DNA from: Lithodes maja
Taxonomy: Eukaryota > Arthropoda > Malacostraca > Decapoda > Lithodidae
NCBI GenBank assembly: GCA_037953745.1
Contig: JBAKBP010000785.1
Coordinates: 157,001 to 221,000, forward strand
Direction: 5' to 3'
Length of the DNA stretch: 64,000 bases
Shown here: one piece after another, positions 41,671-54,400 of the stretch
Layout: each line of letters starts with the position of its first letter
How positions within the stretch are numbered: the stretch's first letter is position 1
Made by a program: the position numbers and the translations under genes
The notes under the pieces: model-generated
Databases searched by the model: none
The model's input: the letters and a program-made list of their open reading frames with translations, nothing else
Told to the model about the DNA's origin: nothing

Positions 41671-43679
41671 TTGATTACTGCAGGTCGATTAAAGTCATTT
41701 ATCAATGGGTCTAATATAGAAATTCAAGAAGTGGATTTGGAACGCAGACAAATAAACAATAAAATAAGGTGGGAGACAAGGAGGGGGGTGAAGGAGAGGG
41801 AAAGAGAGATTGCAAGAAATGTGAAAGAGAATCCAAAAATATTCTGGAAGTACTGTATATTCAAGAAAAGTTGACAAGAAGAATGGGTATCCCAGAACTG
41901 TTAGGAGACTTGGATGACATGACTAGAGCAGAAACTGACAAGAATGCAGAGGTGCTAGGGAGATACTTTGGGGAGGTATTTACAGTGAAGTCGGATGAAG
42001 AGGTGACCAGTATTACCATCAAACAGGCACTAGCACTGGAACTGATAGAGTTTTCCCAGGCTGGAATAAGGAGTGCTAGGGATACATCCTAGAATTATCA
42101 GGGAAGGAGGCGAGATGTTAGTTGAGCCTTTAAAAATGTTATTTGAGGAATCATTTAATGCAGGACAAATCCCGACGGACTGGAAAGTGGCAAATATAAC
42201 CGCTATGTATAAGAAGAGAAAGAGAAATGACCCAGGAAATTATAGACCAGTCAGTTTGACAAGTGTAGTGTGCAAATTAATGGAAACTGTAATCAGAAGG
42301 AATAATGGAACATGAAATAAACCCAAAAGTTATATAGAAGAGTGAGGAATAAGGAAGACGTGGGTTTGCTTCAAGATGTGGAGTGCATGAAGGGATGGTC
42401 TGAACATTGGTTGATGCCTTTTCATCCAAAGAAATGCAAGATCATGCAGATTGGGACAAACAAGACAGACAAGGTAGGATACAGTATGTATGAAACAATG
42501 GAGGAAGTGAGTGCAGAAAAGGATATAGGGGTAGTGATAGACAATAAGTTAAATTTCTCAGAACATTTAGCGGAGAAGATAAATAAAGCCAATAGAATTG
42601 TAGGGCTAATAAGGAGGACATTTGTGTCACTGGATGAGGAAATCTTCAGGAATCTCTATACAGCGCTGGTTAGGCCGCACCTGGAATATGCGAACCAGGT
42701 GTGGGGTCCATATATGGTGAAAGATATAGAAGCAGTGGAGAAAGTGCAGAGGAGAGCTAGCAAGCTGGTACCAACTTTGAAGAACCTGGGCTATGAGCAG
42801 AGGTTGAGGACAGTGGGACTCCCGACACTGGCATACTGTATAGGAGAAAGAGAGGGGATATGATAGAGACGTTTAACCCTTCCTACCCGGGGGCGTCCTC
42901 CTAAGGACAGTGTCAGGTACCCGGGCGATTTGGCCGAAAAACGTCTAGGCCTAGGCTACCGTATCTTTGTTATTTTAACTGCTAGAAATTTCCCACGCAT
43001 CTATAAACGTAGTGCGGTTTTCAATCTGTAGACTGGCGTTGAGTAGAGCTCTGTAAGTCAACTGGTTCAGTTGTGATGACGATTTCAGTGGAGCTAATTT
43101 TTCCGCGATGTTGACAATATCGGAGCTTTTCAGACACTAATTTTGTCTGACGTCACAACAATAACATTGATCCGACGTCTCCTTCTTGTTTTCGGAGGTG
43201 CGGTGACGCAACGATCGGCTTTGTTTACATGCGTCGGACGCACAGCGTTCAGACCAAGCTGAATAGGCTTTCAAGCTTACTGACCAGGTAAGGACACCCG
43301 GGTTCCTGCCCATCTGCTGCGGTGTCCTTATAAAATGCTGCCCGGGCCAGAAGGGTTAAGATAAGTGTCAGGAAAGTACGATGAGGATGTGTGTGAAAGT
43401 ATCTTCTTGATGCGGGAAGGAACAAGAACGAGAGGACTCTTAAGAAAATTTACAAGGAAAAAAACTAGGCTTGAAAAGACAAAGAACTCTTTTTGTGATA
43501 GAGTGGTAAATGAGTGGAACGCACTGCCCCAGTATGTAGTCGATTCCGAATCAGTAAATAGGGTTGAAAGTAATCTTGATAAAGCTTGGGGAAGACAAGA
43601 TTTGAAGTTTGATTACAAAGCGAAAATACAGAATAGTAAAAATGTTGCGTCTGCTGCCCAAGGTTGGAAAAAATCATGA
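41671..43679 (+). pseudogene. LINE (CR1/Jockey-type) ORF2 remnant lacking the RT core
   Basis: Reads, across frames, the endonuclease-RT linker (RREREIARNVKENPKIFWKY type, to 41874), MGIPELLGDLDD and a linker (to about 42060), ESFNAGQIPTDWKVANITA and NDPGNYRPVSLTSVVCKLME (about 42144-42290). It then jumps near 42310-42345 straight to the post-catalytic region: GWSEHWLMPFHPKKCKIMQIG, IGVVIDNKLNFSEHL and LVRPHLEYANQVWGPY (to about 42860). The palm with the YxDD box is missing by internal deletion. A MITE (42877-43355) splits the C-terminus, which resumes at 43360 (KYDEDVCE, FCDRVVNEWNALPQYVV) to about 43679. Confidence 0.82.
42877..43355. mobile_element. Piggybac-type MITE, family 1 variant, copy 4 (479 bp)
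   Basis: Flanked by TTAA at 42873-42876 and 43356-43359. Ends are CCCTTCCTACCCGGGGGCG and, inward from the right, CCCTTCTGGCCCGGGCAGC. It shares GGCCGAAAAACGTCTAGGC and TTTGTTTACATGCGTCGG with copies 1-3. It lies within the LINE remnant, whose sequence continues on both sides. Confidence 0.85.
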
Positions 43680-43715
43680 TTTGCTTGTAAACTAAAATTT
43701 ATTTATTTGATTTAA

Positions 43716-44410
43716 CCCGCTGAGACCCAGCGCCGCACGTGTTGCGTCGGCAGTGTTTGATCACCAACTCCCAGCAACGCATCACGTGCGTCCGACATAT
43801 AAAAAACACTTACGTGGCTCGTAAGGTAGGAAATGGCGGGAGAATAGGAGGGGGAGGTACCGTAGTGTGTGTGGGAGCCGGGCCAGTAGGTGTGAGCGGG
43901 CCGAGACAGCCGCGCGGCTGGTGGTGGTGGGCTTAGTGGGGATAGTTTACACCCTTAGTTCACCGCCACTTTGAACCTTCATTACTCCGGTCGTATGGGA
44001 GCTAGAGGCTTGAGATTTATGTGAGACACTCCTTAGGATGTATGCCGTACAATGCCATACTCAGTTTTTACCCTAGTGCTCCCGGGCGGGTGGTCATGCG
44101 GGGGAGACGAACTATTGAAACCCCCCCCCCCCCCCCCCCGCCCCCCAAATGACCGAAATGAGTTTTTTTTTATTTTTGTCGTCATTTCTCACCATTCTCT
44201 TCCATTTTGGCTCAACAAATTTGTTTGAGGCTCCCCCCCCCAACCCCCCACCGGCCCCCCCCCCCAAAAAAAAAATGTCCGAGGTGATTTTTTTTTTTTT
44301 TTTTTCATTTCTCATCCTTGTCTTCCATTTTAGCAAACAAAAAAAAAAGAAGTGAAAATGGCTTGGGACTGGGGTGAACAAAATATTATAACTAGCCCGG
44401 GCTCAACGGG
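43716..44410. mobile_element. TTAA MITE family 6 (695 bp)
   Basis: Flanked by TTAA at 43712-43715 and 44411-44414. Ends are CCCGCTGAGACCC and, inward from the right, CCCGTTGAGCCCGGGCTAG. The interior has long C, A and T runs (about 44120-44310) and a diverged duplication in which GAAATGAGTTTTT...CATTTCTCACC is echoed by GAGGTGATTTTT...CATTTCTCATCC. Noncoding; single copy in the window. Confidence 0.75.
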
Positions 44411-45244
44411 TTAAATAATTTAAAAACAAAAATTTTTTTTTTTTACTCTGATTATTTTTTCACTTTTATGCGGACGTTTTCTTGTATTAACCCTTGAGAC
44501 CCGGAAGGGCTCTTAAACACCCATAAAAAACACACCCGAGCTACCCGGAAGGGCTCTTAAACACCCATGAGCTCAAAGCCTGTAAGCTTGGTGTGCGAGG
44601 CGTACGTCCGACGCATGTAAACAACAGCCGGCTGGACCGACGCCCCGCATCTCCGGCCACAAGAAGGAGTGCGTCGCTTGTTCGTGTGTGCCTGTATATT
44701 ATTGTTAAGTATCGAAAAGTAGTGTAAAGTGGCTGTTTTTGCCATAAAGTTATCTCCAATGAAATCATCATCACAACTGAACCAGTTGACTTAGAGAGCT
44801 CTACTTAACCCTCCGACCCCGGCTAGGGAATATCGTAACTGTACTCTGTGTCCGGGGGTTTTCAGGAATTTTGGTACAAGTTCACTCACATGTTACTCCT
44901 GAAATACATTACACAAAGTTATAAAAAAAACAGAAAAATGTAGCACAAACCTTCATGTGTAGAATGCCGTTGAGTAGAGGTCTCTAGCCCAAGTGATTGC
45001 ATAATGGTGAGCGCGGGAAGTGGAGTGATTTTTATGCGTGAAAATCATCCCGCGTTCGGATGCGTCGCCTTGGCCCAGGCCGCGGCTCGTCGCGCCAAAC
45101 TTTTTACCTCCCGGAGGCGATTTTATGTATTGATAGTGATGTTATTATAGTTATTTGGAGTCCAATTATATAAAATATGTGTATTAGGCTATCATTTTCA
45201 CTAATATTTCACATTTTCACTCGATACCGTAGTTTTTATGAGTA

Positions 45245-46575
45245 CACTCGACCCTCCATTTAACGGACAAATGCGTGCAAGCACCTGTCCGTTCCTGCTA
45301 AATGTCCGTTGCTGCTAAATACTGTCCAGTCCGGATGTAATCCGGAAATTCCTTGAGAAAAATTTGGTGTTGAGTACAGGTGTCCGGATCGTGACATTTA
45401 ACTGTTATGCATCCTTTTTTTTACTGTACCTGAAATAAATCCTGGTAATCCCTTGTGCTACACCCTATTGATAATGCAAAACTATTGAACACACTTAAAA
45501 GTGTATATAATTTGGTCTCTATATAATCTGTGAATCATTTCCGATATGATAGAATTAAAGATTTTATTTTCCACCAACTCATAATCAGCAAAAACGACAC
45601 AAATGTCAATTAAAAACATGTTATAATATTTCCCCATCATTTTGTGTATACCGTGGGAACAAAAAAAAACAAAAATCTATCAAACGTAAATCTCCCGTCT
45701 GGGAAGCTCGGCGCATAGACGGAGGGGAGGGTTGAAATATTTTGTTGACTATCTCATTTATTATTTATCTATGTGCTGGAAGGATATTATATTTTTCAAT
45801 TCCATCACATTAGAAATTATTCAAAGATTACAAAAAGTCCAAATAAGACATAGTTATGTTAATGTATAAGGGATTTAGGTAGATGAATTAGAGAGATAGA
45901 TAGATAGAAAGAGTGTGTATATCGAGGGAAAAAAACAAAACAAAAAATCTATCAAACGTAAATCTTCCGTCTCGGAAGCTCGGCGTTTAGACTGAGGGGA
46001 GGGTCGAACTATTTTTTTGACTATCTTATTTATTATTTATCTATGTGCTGGAAGGATATTATATTTTTCAATTCCATCACATTAGAAATTATTCAAAGAT
46101 TACAAAAAGTCCAAATAAGACATAGTTATGTTAATGTATAAGGGATTTAGATAGATGAATTAGAGAGATAGATAAATAGAAAGAGTGTGTATATCGAGGG
46201 AAAAAAACAAAACAAAAAATCTATCAAACGTAAATCTTCCGTCTCTGCTGGCACGGAGGGGAGAGTTGAAATATTTTGTTGACTATCTTATTTATTATTT
46301 ATCTATGTGCTGGAAGGATATTATATTTTTCAATTCCATCATATTAGAAATGATTCAAAGATTACAAAAAGTCCAAATAAGACATAGTTATGTTAATGTA
46401 TAAGGGATTTAGGTAGGTGCATTAGAGAGATAAATAGATAGAGCAACGGACTTTGCTCCAACTTTTTTATAGCAACGGACTATGTCCGTTGCTGGGTCCA
46501 TTGTCCGGCCTACATTTTTTGACCGTTATTGCCGATATCCGTTAAATCGGAATCCGTTAAATGGAGGTTAGAGTG
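45245..46575. mobile_element. Tigger/pogo-like MITE, copy 2 (1331 bp)
   Basis: Flanked by TA (45243-45244, 46576-46577) in the piggyBac C 3' noncoding region. The pre-insertion site GAGTAATTGAGG is seen in copy B. Terminal repeats CACTCGACCCTCCATTTAAC and, inward from the right, CACTCTAACCTCCATTTAAC. Three tandem blocks of about 270 bp share TTTTCAATTCCATCACATTA and AGACATAGTTATGTTAATGT (near 45790, 46063 and 46327), the same block as in copy 1 at 32418 although the outer ends differ. No transposase. Confidence 0.85.
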
Positions 46576-46577
46576 TA

Positions 46578-47040
46578 ATTGAGGTAGGTTATTGTTATAT
46601 TAGGCACTGATTATTCGTTATCACAGGTGTTTATTATACTTTGGCCATCAAATCTTAGGTCTTGTGTCACTTTCACTTTGACAAATATGCTTTAGAGAGT
46701 GTCACTGTCACTGATAATGCTCATTTTCACTTGATACGGTACATTTTATTAGTAATTGAGGTAGGTTATTGTTATATTAGGCACTGATTATTCGTTATCA
46801 CAGGTGTTTATTATACTTTGGCCATCTAATATTAGTTCGTGTGTCACTTTCACTTTGGTAAATATGCTTGAGAGAGTGTCACTTTCACTGATAATGCTCA
46901 TTTTCACTTGATACGGTAAATTTTATTAGTAATTGAGGTAGGTTATTGTTATATTAGGCACTGATTATTCGTTATCACAGGTGTTTATTATACTTTGGCC
47001 ATCTAATATTATGTCATGTGTCACTTTCACTTAGTTATAT
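46578..47040 (-). repeat. 177-bp tandem repeats of piggyBac C
   Basis: GGCCATCTAATATTA-type landmarks (GGCCATCAAATCTTA in the first) recur near 46641, 46819 and 46997. Same array as in copies A and B. Confidence 0.85.
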
Positions 47041-47211
47041 GCTTTGTAAACGTTTTATATACAATTTATTGTGTCTTTTTCCACTTATTTATATATGTTT
47101 TCATAATACATGACTTTTTTATCACAATACACCTGTACATTGTTTTATTTCCACTTGTTGCCTATATACATACATATTGTCAGTCTTTGGTACTTTCACT
47201 ATGATTATTAG

Positions 47212-49386
47212 TTAGTACTCCTGCTTGGTGTGGTATTCACCATAGCACGGTATAGCACATAGTGACAGCTGGCACTCCACACACTGCATATTGGTCTTTT
47301 TCTGCTTCCTCGGCCTCACCTGGCTGTTCCAGCAGACATGGCACCGCCTTCTGCTAATGGTGACTCCATCTCGTTCCAGAGGCAGGTAACCGAGCTTGTG
47401 CACATTTAGATACTGTGCACACTGCATGCGGTCCTGAACGGGGCGCCCAGGTTGTACCACTGCCCTCTGTGGCATAGCATACCTGTCCAGGAGCTCCACC
47501 AACACCTGTTTTTGGAACCTCCGCAGGCTACTGAACTTCCTGGGTGTGCGCGGATTCCGAAGCCTGTAGATATTATAGGCATTCAGCATTGACATGTCCA
47601 CCATGTGCAGAAAGAACTTTTTGTACCATCTGCACGAGGTACGCAGACAGTCGATGAAGCCTATCTGCATGTCGGACTTGTCCACCAGCCTCATATTTAT
47701 GTTGTAGTCCAGGACAGCATCGGGCTTGGTCACCCTGACTTTGGTGCGGCGATCCACCTTGCCAGTCTCAACCATTTCCCCCTTGTGGACGGTGCTCAGG
47801 ATGTTGACCTTCCGCTGGTCGTGCCAGTGGATAGCCAGAATGGGTCCCGACTTCTTCTTGAAGACATCGCCTTTCTTTGTTTTAGGAGGGAAACTTGGCA
47901 TGCCCTTCCTTTTTGCTCTAACTGTGCCTACAGTCCCCGTCTGGCGCTCATGGAGGTACTTTGAGAGAGTGGGGGACGTGTAGTAGTTGTCCGTGTAGAG
48001 GACGTGATTCTTTTCGAAGTACCGGTTCATCATGGCTTGAACCACTGCTCCGCCAAAGCCAATGAGGGGGTCTATTGCCACGTCCCCTTCCTTCCCGCTG
48101 TAGACCAGGAAGTCCAGGACATAGCCAGTTTTGCAATCGCACAGCACAAAGAACTTTATACCAAAGCGATGTCTCTTTGAGGGGATGTACTGCCTGAAGC
48201 TCAGCTTTCCCCGGAACAGCACAAGAGACTCGTCAATACAGACGTTGCAGAAGGGCATGAAGTAGGACGTGAAACGTTCTCTCATCATCTCGTACAACGT
48301 CCTAATTTTCCACAGTTTGTCAGGGAGATGCATGTCGGTGTTGGTGACAAGATGGAGCGCTCCGAGGATGTCGAGGTACCGGTCCCGAGAGATGTATTTC
48401 CCGAAGGCAGGGGTGGATATTAGATCTTTGGTGATCCAATAGTCAGCCAACCTGTGCTTCTTCACATGAGGCATTAGCATGGTGATTGCCAGGAACACCA
48501 TGAACTCGGGATGAGTCACTGGGGTCCACCGCTTCATGTGGCCCTTGGTCACCTTGCCAAAAAAGTTAACCTGGATTTGGTAATGCTTATTTGTCTCTTT
48601 TATGACAAAGTCAGTAACCTCCTTATCAAAAAAAGCCTCAAAAAGCTCATGTGGTCGAGCATTGGGGCCTGCAGGAAAACTTGGGGTAACTCCTGGAGCA
48701 TCCTGTACCTCATCAAAAGGGGTTACATCAGGGTCAATGACTTGATCAGCAGCCACATCCTGCCAGTTGAAAACATAAAATCCGTCCTTCTGGCGACGCT
48801 GACGAGGAGCTACAGCGGGGGCAGCACGCCCACGAACTTTGGCGGCGCGAACCCTAGGGCGGCCAGGAGCGCGACGGCGCCCAGGCCCAGCCCGGCGGCC
48901 AGCCAGGCGGCCAGGGCGGCCAGGAGCACGACGGCCCTGGGCAAAGCGTCTGGGTTGAGGGTCGTCGATGTCCATAAATTCGTCATCGTCGTTGTCGTCA
49001 GAGCCGTCATCTTGCCCTGACGGTGGACCCAGGTAATCATGGCCAGAGTCGTCTGTGAGGTGCCCTTCATCTTCAGAGCCCCCCTCATATTCTTGCGGGG
49101 AACGAATGATGCGTGGGCGGCGTGTAGGTCGGCGAGGTGGGGAAGGAGTGGGAGATGAGGCTCTGTCATCTTCATACAGAGATTCGGGGCTCCTTGGCCT
49201 ACGACGAGTCTTAGACAGCACTGGTTCAGTGTCTGTAGGTGCAGGTATGGATGCGAGGTCAAACACATCATCAGGAACCTCTGTTGTAGGCTGGAGAGGT
49301 GGGGTGGACCCTGGGGAAACTTGCGGGGGCGTATGGCTGGGAGCGGCAGGGGTGGAAGCCGCAGGGGTGGAAGCCGCGGGAGCCTC
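47212..49386 (-). pseudogene. piggyBac transposase copy C, C-terminal part
   Basis: Uninterrupted from the LTR insertion point to the TAA at 47212-47214, about 724 codons. It includes the Gly-Arg-Pro-rich patch, the DDE domain with CIDES, YTDNYY and RLVDKSD, and the C-terminal Cys-rich finger. One difference from copy A is CYGEYH for CFAEYH at the finger end. A five-codon duplication (AASTP twice) lies near the upstream end. Confidence 0.92.
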
Positions 49387-51228
49387 TGTGACGCATGTCG
49401 AGTATGAGCATGCTGTACAGAACGCCCAGTCAGGCCCCACTCTCGCTAGGATCGTCAGGGCAGGAACTTTGGCTGTAGTCTGTGTAGAGTTTCCTAACTC
49501 AGTTTATGTGAACCGTTGTACTATAAGTATTATCATTATGTATTTTGTTTTCTTCTAAGTCAACGAGTTCTATTTTATATCATTAGATATAAGTATTGTG
49601 TGTGGGACTTATATACAATGATGAGAGAGAGAGTTACGTAACGGGGATCAGTGAGTACGCCACGCGGGCCGGTAGGCCTAATTCCCTCCTCCTTCCTCCC
49701 TTCCTCCCTTTCAGCGCGTGGGAAGTTCTTTGTCGATCCCAGATTGAGAGAGTATATGACGTCATGATTGCCAGTGGGCGGTCCTTAAGTAGTTTGAGAT
49801 ATGCCGCTAGAGGGCCGAGTATAAAAAGAGAGGTTTTTGCCACCATGCTTCAGAACTCATCAGGCAAAGCGACCTCTCATATCCCTTGCAACTATCGATA
49901 TTCTTCCGACTGATGTGAACTTTCTCTACTCTCTGAACAGCCTATTTTCTTCTCTTCTCGTCCCTTTTTAACCAATGACCCCTTTGGTGCAGATTTAGTC
50001 AGCCAAAGTATTATCGCTTGAGTTCTCACGAGATAAGTGCCTGTTAGATAGCCTATTTTGGAAGGGTCAACTAGAATAGGATTGATTGATGTTTGTTGCA
50101 CTCGTATATGTATTTCCCTGTGTACTATTATTCATGTTCCTGTTTTCTGCTGGTTTAGGTAATGCTAGACTGGGATAGGGTTCCTCGAGTTGTGATTTCC
50201 TATGAGTGCTAGGTTGGTTGAACCAGCACAATTGCAACGGAGACGTGGGAAGCCTAGGGGGTCTTTTTGATTGTGTACCGTGGGAGTTTAGCACTGTGTT
50301 GCGAGTGAGGGCTTTTGCCTGTGCCACCCAACACTGTGCTATCTCATTTGCTTGACTTTGAGAGGATCGCCAGGAGAGAACCAGATACTAGTGATCTGGA
50401 TCTCTCAAGAGAGCATCCCGTCAATTACCGTAATTTGGCCGCACAGTCTTAAGGACCTCGCTAGGCTACGAGCCGCTTGCTCAGCCATTGTCTCTTAACC
50501 TTAGATATCCCAGCTAGACTTTGCTCGACCAGCAGATACAGCATAGTATTGAAGCTTCTCCTTATGTATATTATTGTTTAAGCACTATTGATTTCATGTG
50601 TGGCACGCTTAGCTACTTCAGAGATTAGTGGCCCACGAGCACAATCTTAGTAGGCTATTGCCAGTGCATTGTCGGAGTACTTCTTCTTAATGTTTGCCAT
50701 ATCCTATTGCTTATTCTTATAATTCTTCTTATGTCAATTTAAAGCCTTTAATTACCAGTGAGTTATTCATTAAATTGCTGTTCAAAATCCGATACTTACT
50801 TCTTATGAGTATTCGAGAAGCATCTAACTTATCAGAAGATTCCTTGCTTGATGCTCGAGGACTATTGTTTAACGTAACGTAATAGTGCCGATCCGAAGTA
50901 GAGGGTGGAGGACTTCTTAAGTTCTTAGTTCAAGGGTGGATTACTTCGGCTTCGGCCAACACTATTCTTTAGTGTTGTAGTACTTTCTTCTTTGTTTGAT
51001 TGTTGACCAGACTAGATAACTCCCGTCTTGTTATTAGTCTGTTGTGTGAAACGCTAGTACCGAGTTCTTGTATACCCCGTTATAGCAGATAGAACTCTGG
51101 AGGGTAGTGGCGTTTTTTGTTCGGCTGGCAGTACTCTGGGGTTGGGATCGTGTGTTTCCGTTGTGGCAGCGAGCCATATTCGAGTCCTGTGTAAGAGCCC
51201 TAGTGTACCCGAGTGCCCGGTCGTAACA
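49387..51228 (+). repeat. 5' LTR (1842 bp)
   Basis: Begins TGTGACGCATGTCG and ends GGTCGTAACA. I see no base difference from the 3' LTR. Unusually long for a Gypsy LTR. Confidence 0.95.
49820..49828 (+). promoter_or_regulatory. Candidate LTR TATA box
   Basis: TATAAAAAG lies 433 bp into the LTR, in a plausible U3 position; the duplicate is at 56220-56228. The transcription start is expected about 30 bp downstream. Motif only. Confidence 0.55.
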
Positions 51229-51230
51229 AA

Positions 51231-51248
51231 TGGCGACCTTGCTTAGGA
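51231..51248 (+). other. Primer-binding site (tRNA-Arg type)
   Basis: TGGCGACCTTGCTTAGG starts two bases after the 5' LTR. TGG pairs with the tRNA CCA end and TGGCGACC fits the 3' end of arginine tRNAs whose acceptor begins GACC. The exact tRNA is inferred. Confidence 0.6.
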
Positions 51249-51445
51249 TTTTGTGAACAGTATAATTTTTTGCAGAGTTGTACAACATTTGTTTGTTGGT
51301 ACTTTAGCGTACATATTGAAGAATATTTTTTTTTTTTGTAAGGCAATTAGGAGAGCATTTAAGAGACTCCAGTTAATTTAGTAATTAGTGCTTGCATAAG
51401 GGAGTTTAACACTTTTGTCTCGAGAATTTTTTGGTGAACTTCAGT

Positions 51446-54400
51446 ATGTCGGGCCCTAGTACTGACGAGGAGCGAGAGATGCTAAGTGAGGAGGTGCCGT
51501 TAGTAACTAGTGAGGAGGATGCTAGACTTTTTGTGAGTAAGCAGTACCACGTAACGGAGGAGAGGCTGACTGGGGTGAATGTTTATGGCTTGCACCTGAT
51601 AGCCAAGGTTTTGGGTCTATCCAATGTAGGAGGGATGTCCAAGGGGGAGCTGATTTCCTGGGTGTTGCGTGGGCGACATGGGGTTTCGGAGGAGAGGGCG
51701 TTTGGGGGGGTTCCTCCCCAGATCCCCTCTCACTCGACTCCCACAGTGCCGTCCACTCAGTTGCCGGAGGTTAGCACTCTCCCACAGAGGGATGAGCATT
51801 GGAAGATTGGAGTGCCCTCGGGCGGTGCGTATGGTGGTTCCCCAGTTCTTGCCCCCCCTCCTTCAGTAGTGGCAGCTCCCTCTTCCGGCCTGTCTCCTGA
51901 GATGATATTTAAACTCGAGCTTGCTAAAATGGAGAATGAGGCTAGGAAGCAGGAGATGGAGAATGAGACTAGGAGGCATGAGATTGAGGCTGAGTCTAGG
52001 AGGCAGGAGAATGAGACTAGGAGGCATGAGATTGAGGCTAGGAAGCAGGAGAAGCAGCATGAGATTGAGGCGGAGAATGAGACCAGGAGGCATGAGGCTG
52101 AGCTTAGGTACGACTCAGAGAAATATTGTGCTCAAATAGATTTAGATAAGACTCGTGCAGAGTCGACAGGGATTCGGATGGGCCGTGAGGGCCAAGTAAG
52201 AGAACAGTCCTTGTCCCACTTAGTCAAATTGGTGCCGGCATTTAGTGAAACTGAAGTCACAGAATTTTTTAATCGTTTTGAGAAGAAGTGTAGGGAGCAT
52301 AATTGGCCTGAAGAGAAGTGGGCAGCTCTAGTCTCCTCAAGACTTACGGGTAAGGGTCTGAAGGCTTATGATGCACTGCCTTTAGAGTCTTGCATTGACT
52401 ACCCAGTATTGAAGAGAGCTGTCCTACGGGCATACGAGTTGCAACCAGAAACATATCGATTGAAGTTTCGGGGTGTTACGAAGACTAGGGAGGCGACCTT
52501 TCTTGAACATGCCCGGGACTTAAAAGATGCACTTGCTAACTGGACACGTTCTGAGAAAGCTGAGACGGCCGAACAGTTGACTGAGCTGTTTCTGCTCGAG
52601 CAGTTTTATAAGTGTACTGGTGCAGATATGACTTTAACTATTAAAGAAAAGAACCCTAAAACTCTACAGGAGGCAGCTGAGATGGCTGACCTCCGGCTAT
52701 CATTAATTCGTGGGTGCGGGTCTGCCCAGCGTAGTGAGGCAGGTAACAAGGGGCGTGACACCCCACCCCCCCGAGTTAGTGATATACATTATGCAAACAA
52801 GTACAAGAGCTATGATACCAAGACTGACCACAAGACTAGCACCGTCCCATTTAAGAAGGGGCCGGGCCCTTCCCAGTACCAAGGGAAGCCCAGAGGGGAG
52901 TTGGAGTGTTATCTTTGTCATGAAAAGGGGCACTTTGCAAGAGTCTGTCCTAGCAAACCACCTACAGCAGCTGTGTCTTTGGCCTGCAACATTGGTGTGT
53001 CTCCGAAGTCTTCTGAGTTTGCCCGGGGCAGTTCGTCAGAGGCTGAGGCACAGCCAATGCAGAAACACCTGAGAGGCTCGAACCCTGCTCAGGATGTTTT
53101 TTGCGACCATAGAGGACGGGGTTGCGTGATGTGGGCGGGGCGCAAGCATGGAGTAGAGGTCTTGCGTGATACAGGTGCTTCCCAGACTCTGATGAACAAT
53201 TTGACTGGCTACCCTATAAATGCGGCTCGGGTGGTAGTGGTGCAGGGTATTAATGCAACTCGGTCATACCCGCTGGTGCGGTTGGAGTTGGAGGTGGATG
53301 GTGTGGCACGTGAATTGGATGTTGGGATTGTGGAGAAACTGCCAGTGGAGGGCGTCGACCTTCTTCTCGGCAACGACTTTGCAATGCCCGCTTCTGAGGT
53401 TCTACCCTTAGTCGTTGCCGAGAGGCCGGCCGACGTGAGTGGGGGAGAACAAGAGTGTGTCGAGCGGTGCCAGGCACAACCCATGGCGTGTGCTGTCACC
53501 CGAGCTCGGGCAGCTAAAGTGTCACAGCCTAGTCCTCCGTCTTCAGACCAGCAGAGGAACGATCAACAGGAGGAGGCTAAAGCTGGAGTTGGTTTTAAGA
53601 GTTTTGACTCGGCGGCTCTCCTGGGTGATTCAGTATTGGCACCTATGTTAGAGTCTGGAGAGGCCCCAGGACCTGTCACAGCTAGTGAGGAGGTAGGGCC
53701 GGAAGAGACTCCGAGGCAGCAACGTTGCACACGGAGAGAAAAAAGGGTTGCTCAGTTTGATATTGGGGAAGGACTTGGGTTGCTTCGGAAGCATCTAGAC
53801 AGGTTGGCTCCCTCAGATATTTGTAAACTGCAGTTGGAGGATCCGGAAGTTCAGAAGTGTGGTAATGGTGCTGTCGAGATTAAACACGAGGACGGGGAAG
53901 CATGTCATGTGAACCTGTTGGAGGAGTTTGTGAGGCAACCACCTGAGCAGCCTACTGTCCCTGCGTTGGTCTGCCGCGGCCAAGGTGGAGAAGGAGAGGG
54001 GGGCAGTAGGGCACAGGTGGAGGAGAGTAGGGATTGTTATGTCTCGGCGGAGCCGTGGGCGGGGGACACGAGTCTGGTGGCTGTGGAAGCGCTAGAGCAC
54101 CTGCCTGAGCAGCAGGGTGCAGCACTCCAGCACCAGCTCGGTTCATACCCCACTGGTCGTGCCGAGCCCCTGAGTCTCACAACTCGGACGGTGCGAGATG
54201 TTCCGCGGGCAGGTCACGTGAATGTTAAAAGACCGTTAGCCTCGTTGTTTCGGTGGTTCAAGGTGGGCGACGAGGCTTTGGCATGGTTGCCAGGTCAGGG
54301 TCGACCCATGGCTGCCAAGGGTGGTGGTCAAAAGGAGGACATTGAGCAGATTGGTAAGGTCGGCTGTGGTATCGCAGTGCCCGGTCGTCGCATAGCCTCC

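Noticed and set aside
49387..49440. Extension of piggyBac C transposase beyond 49386
   Set aside because: Those codons are LTR sequence; the real N-terminal part is at 57633-58409.
49596..49913. 105-codon frame inside the 5' LTR, repeated at 55996-56313
   Set aside because: It has no recognisable domain or ATG at its start and exists twice only because the LTR is duplicated; not supported as a gene.
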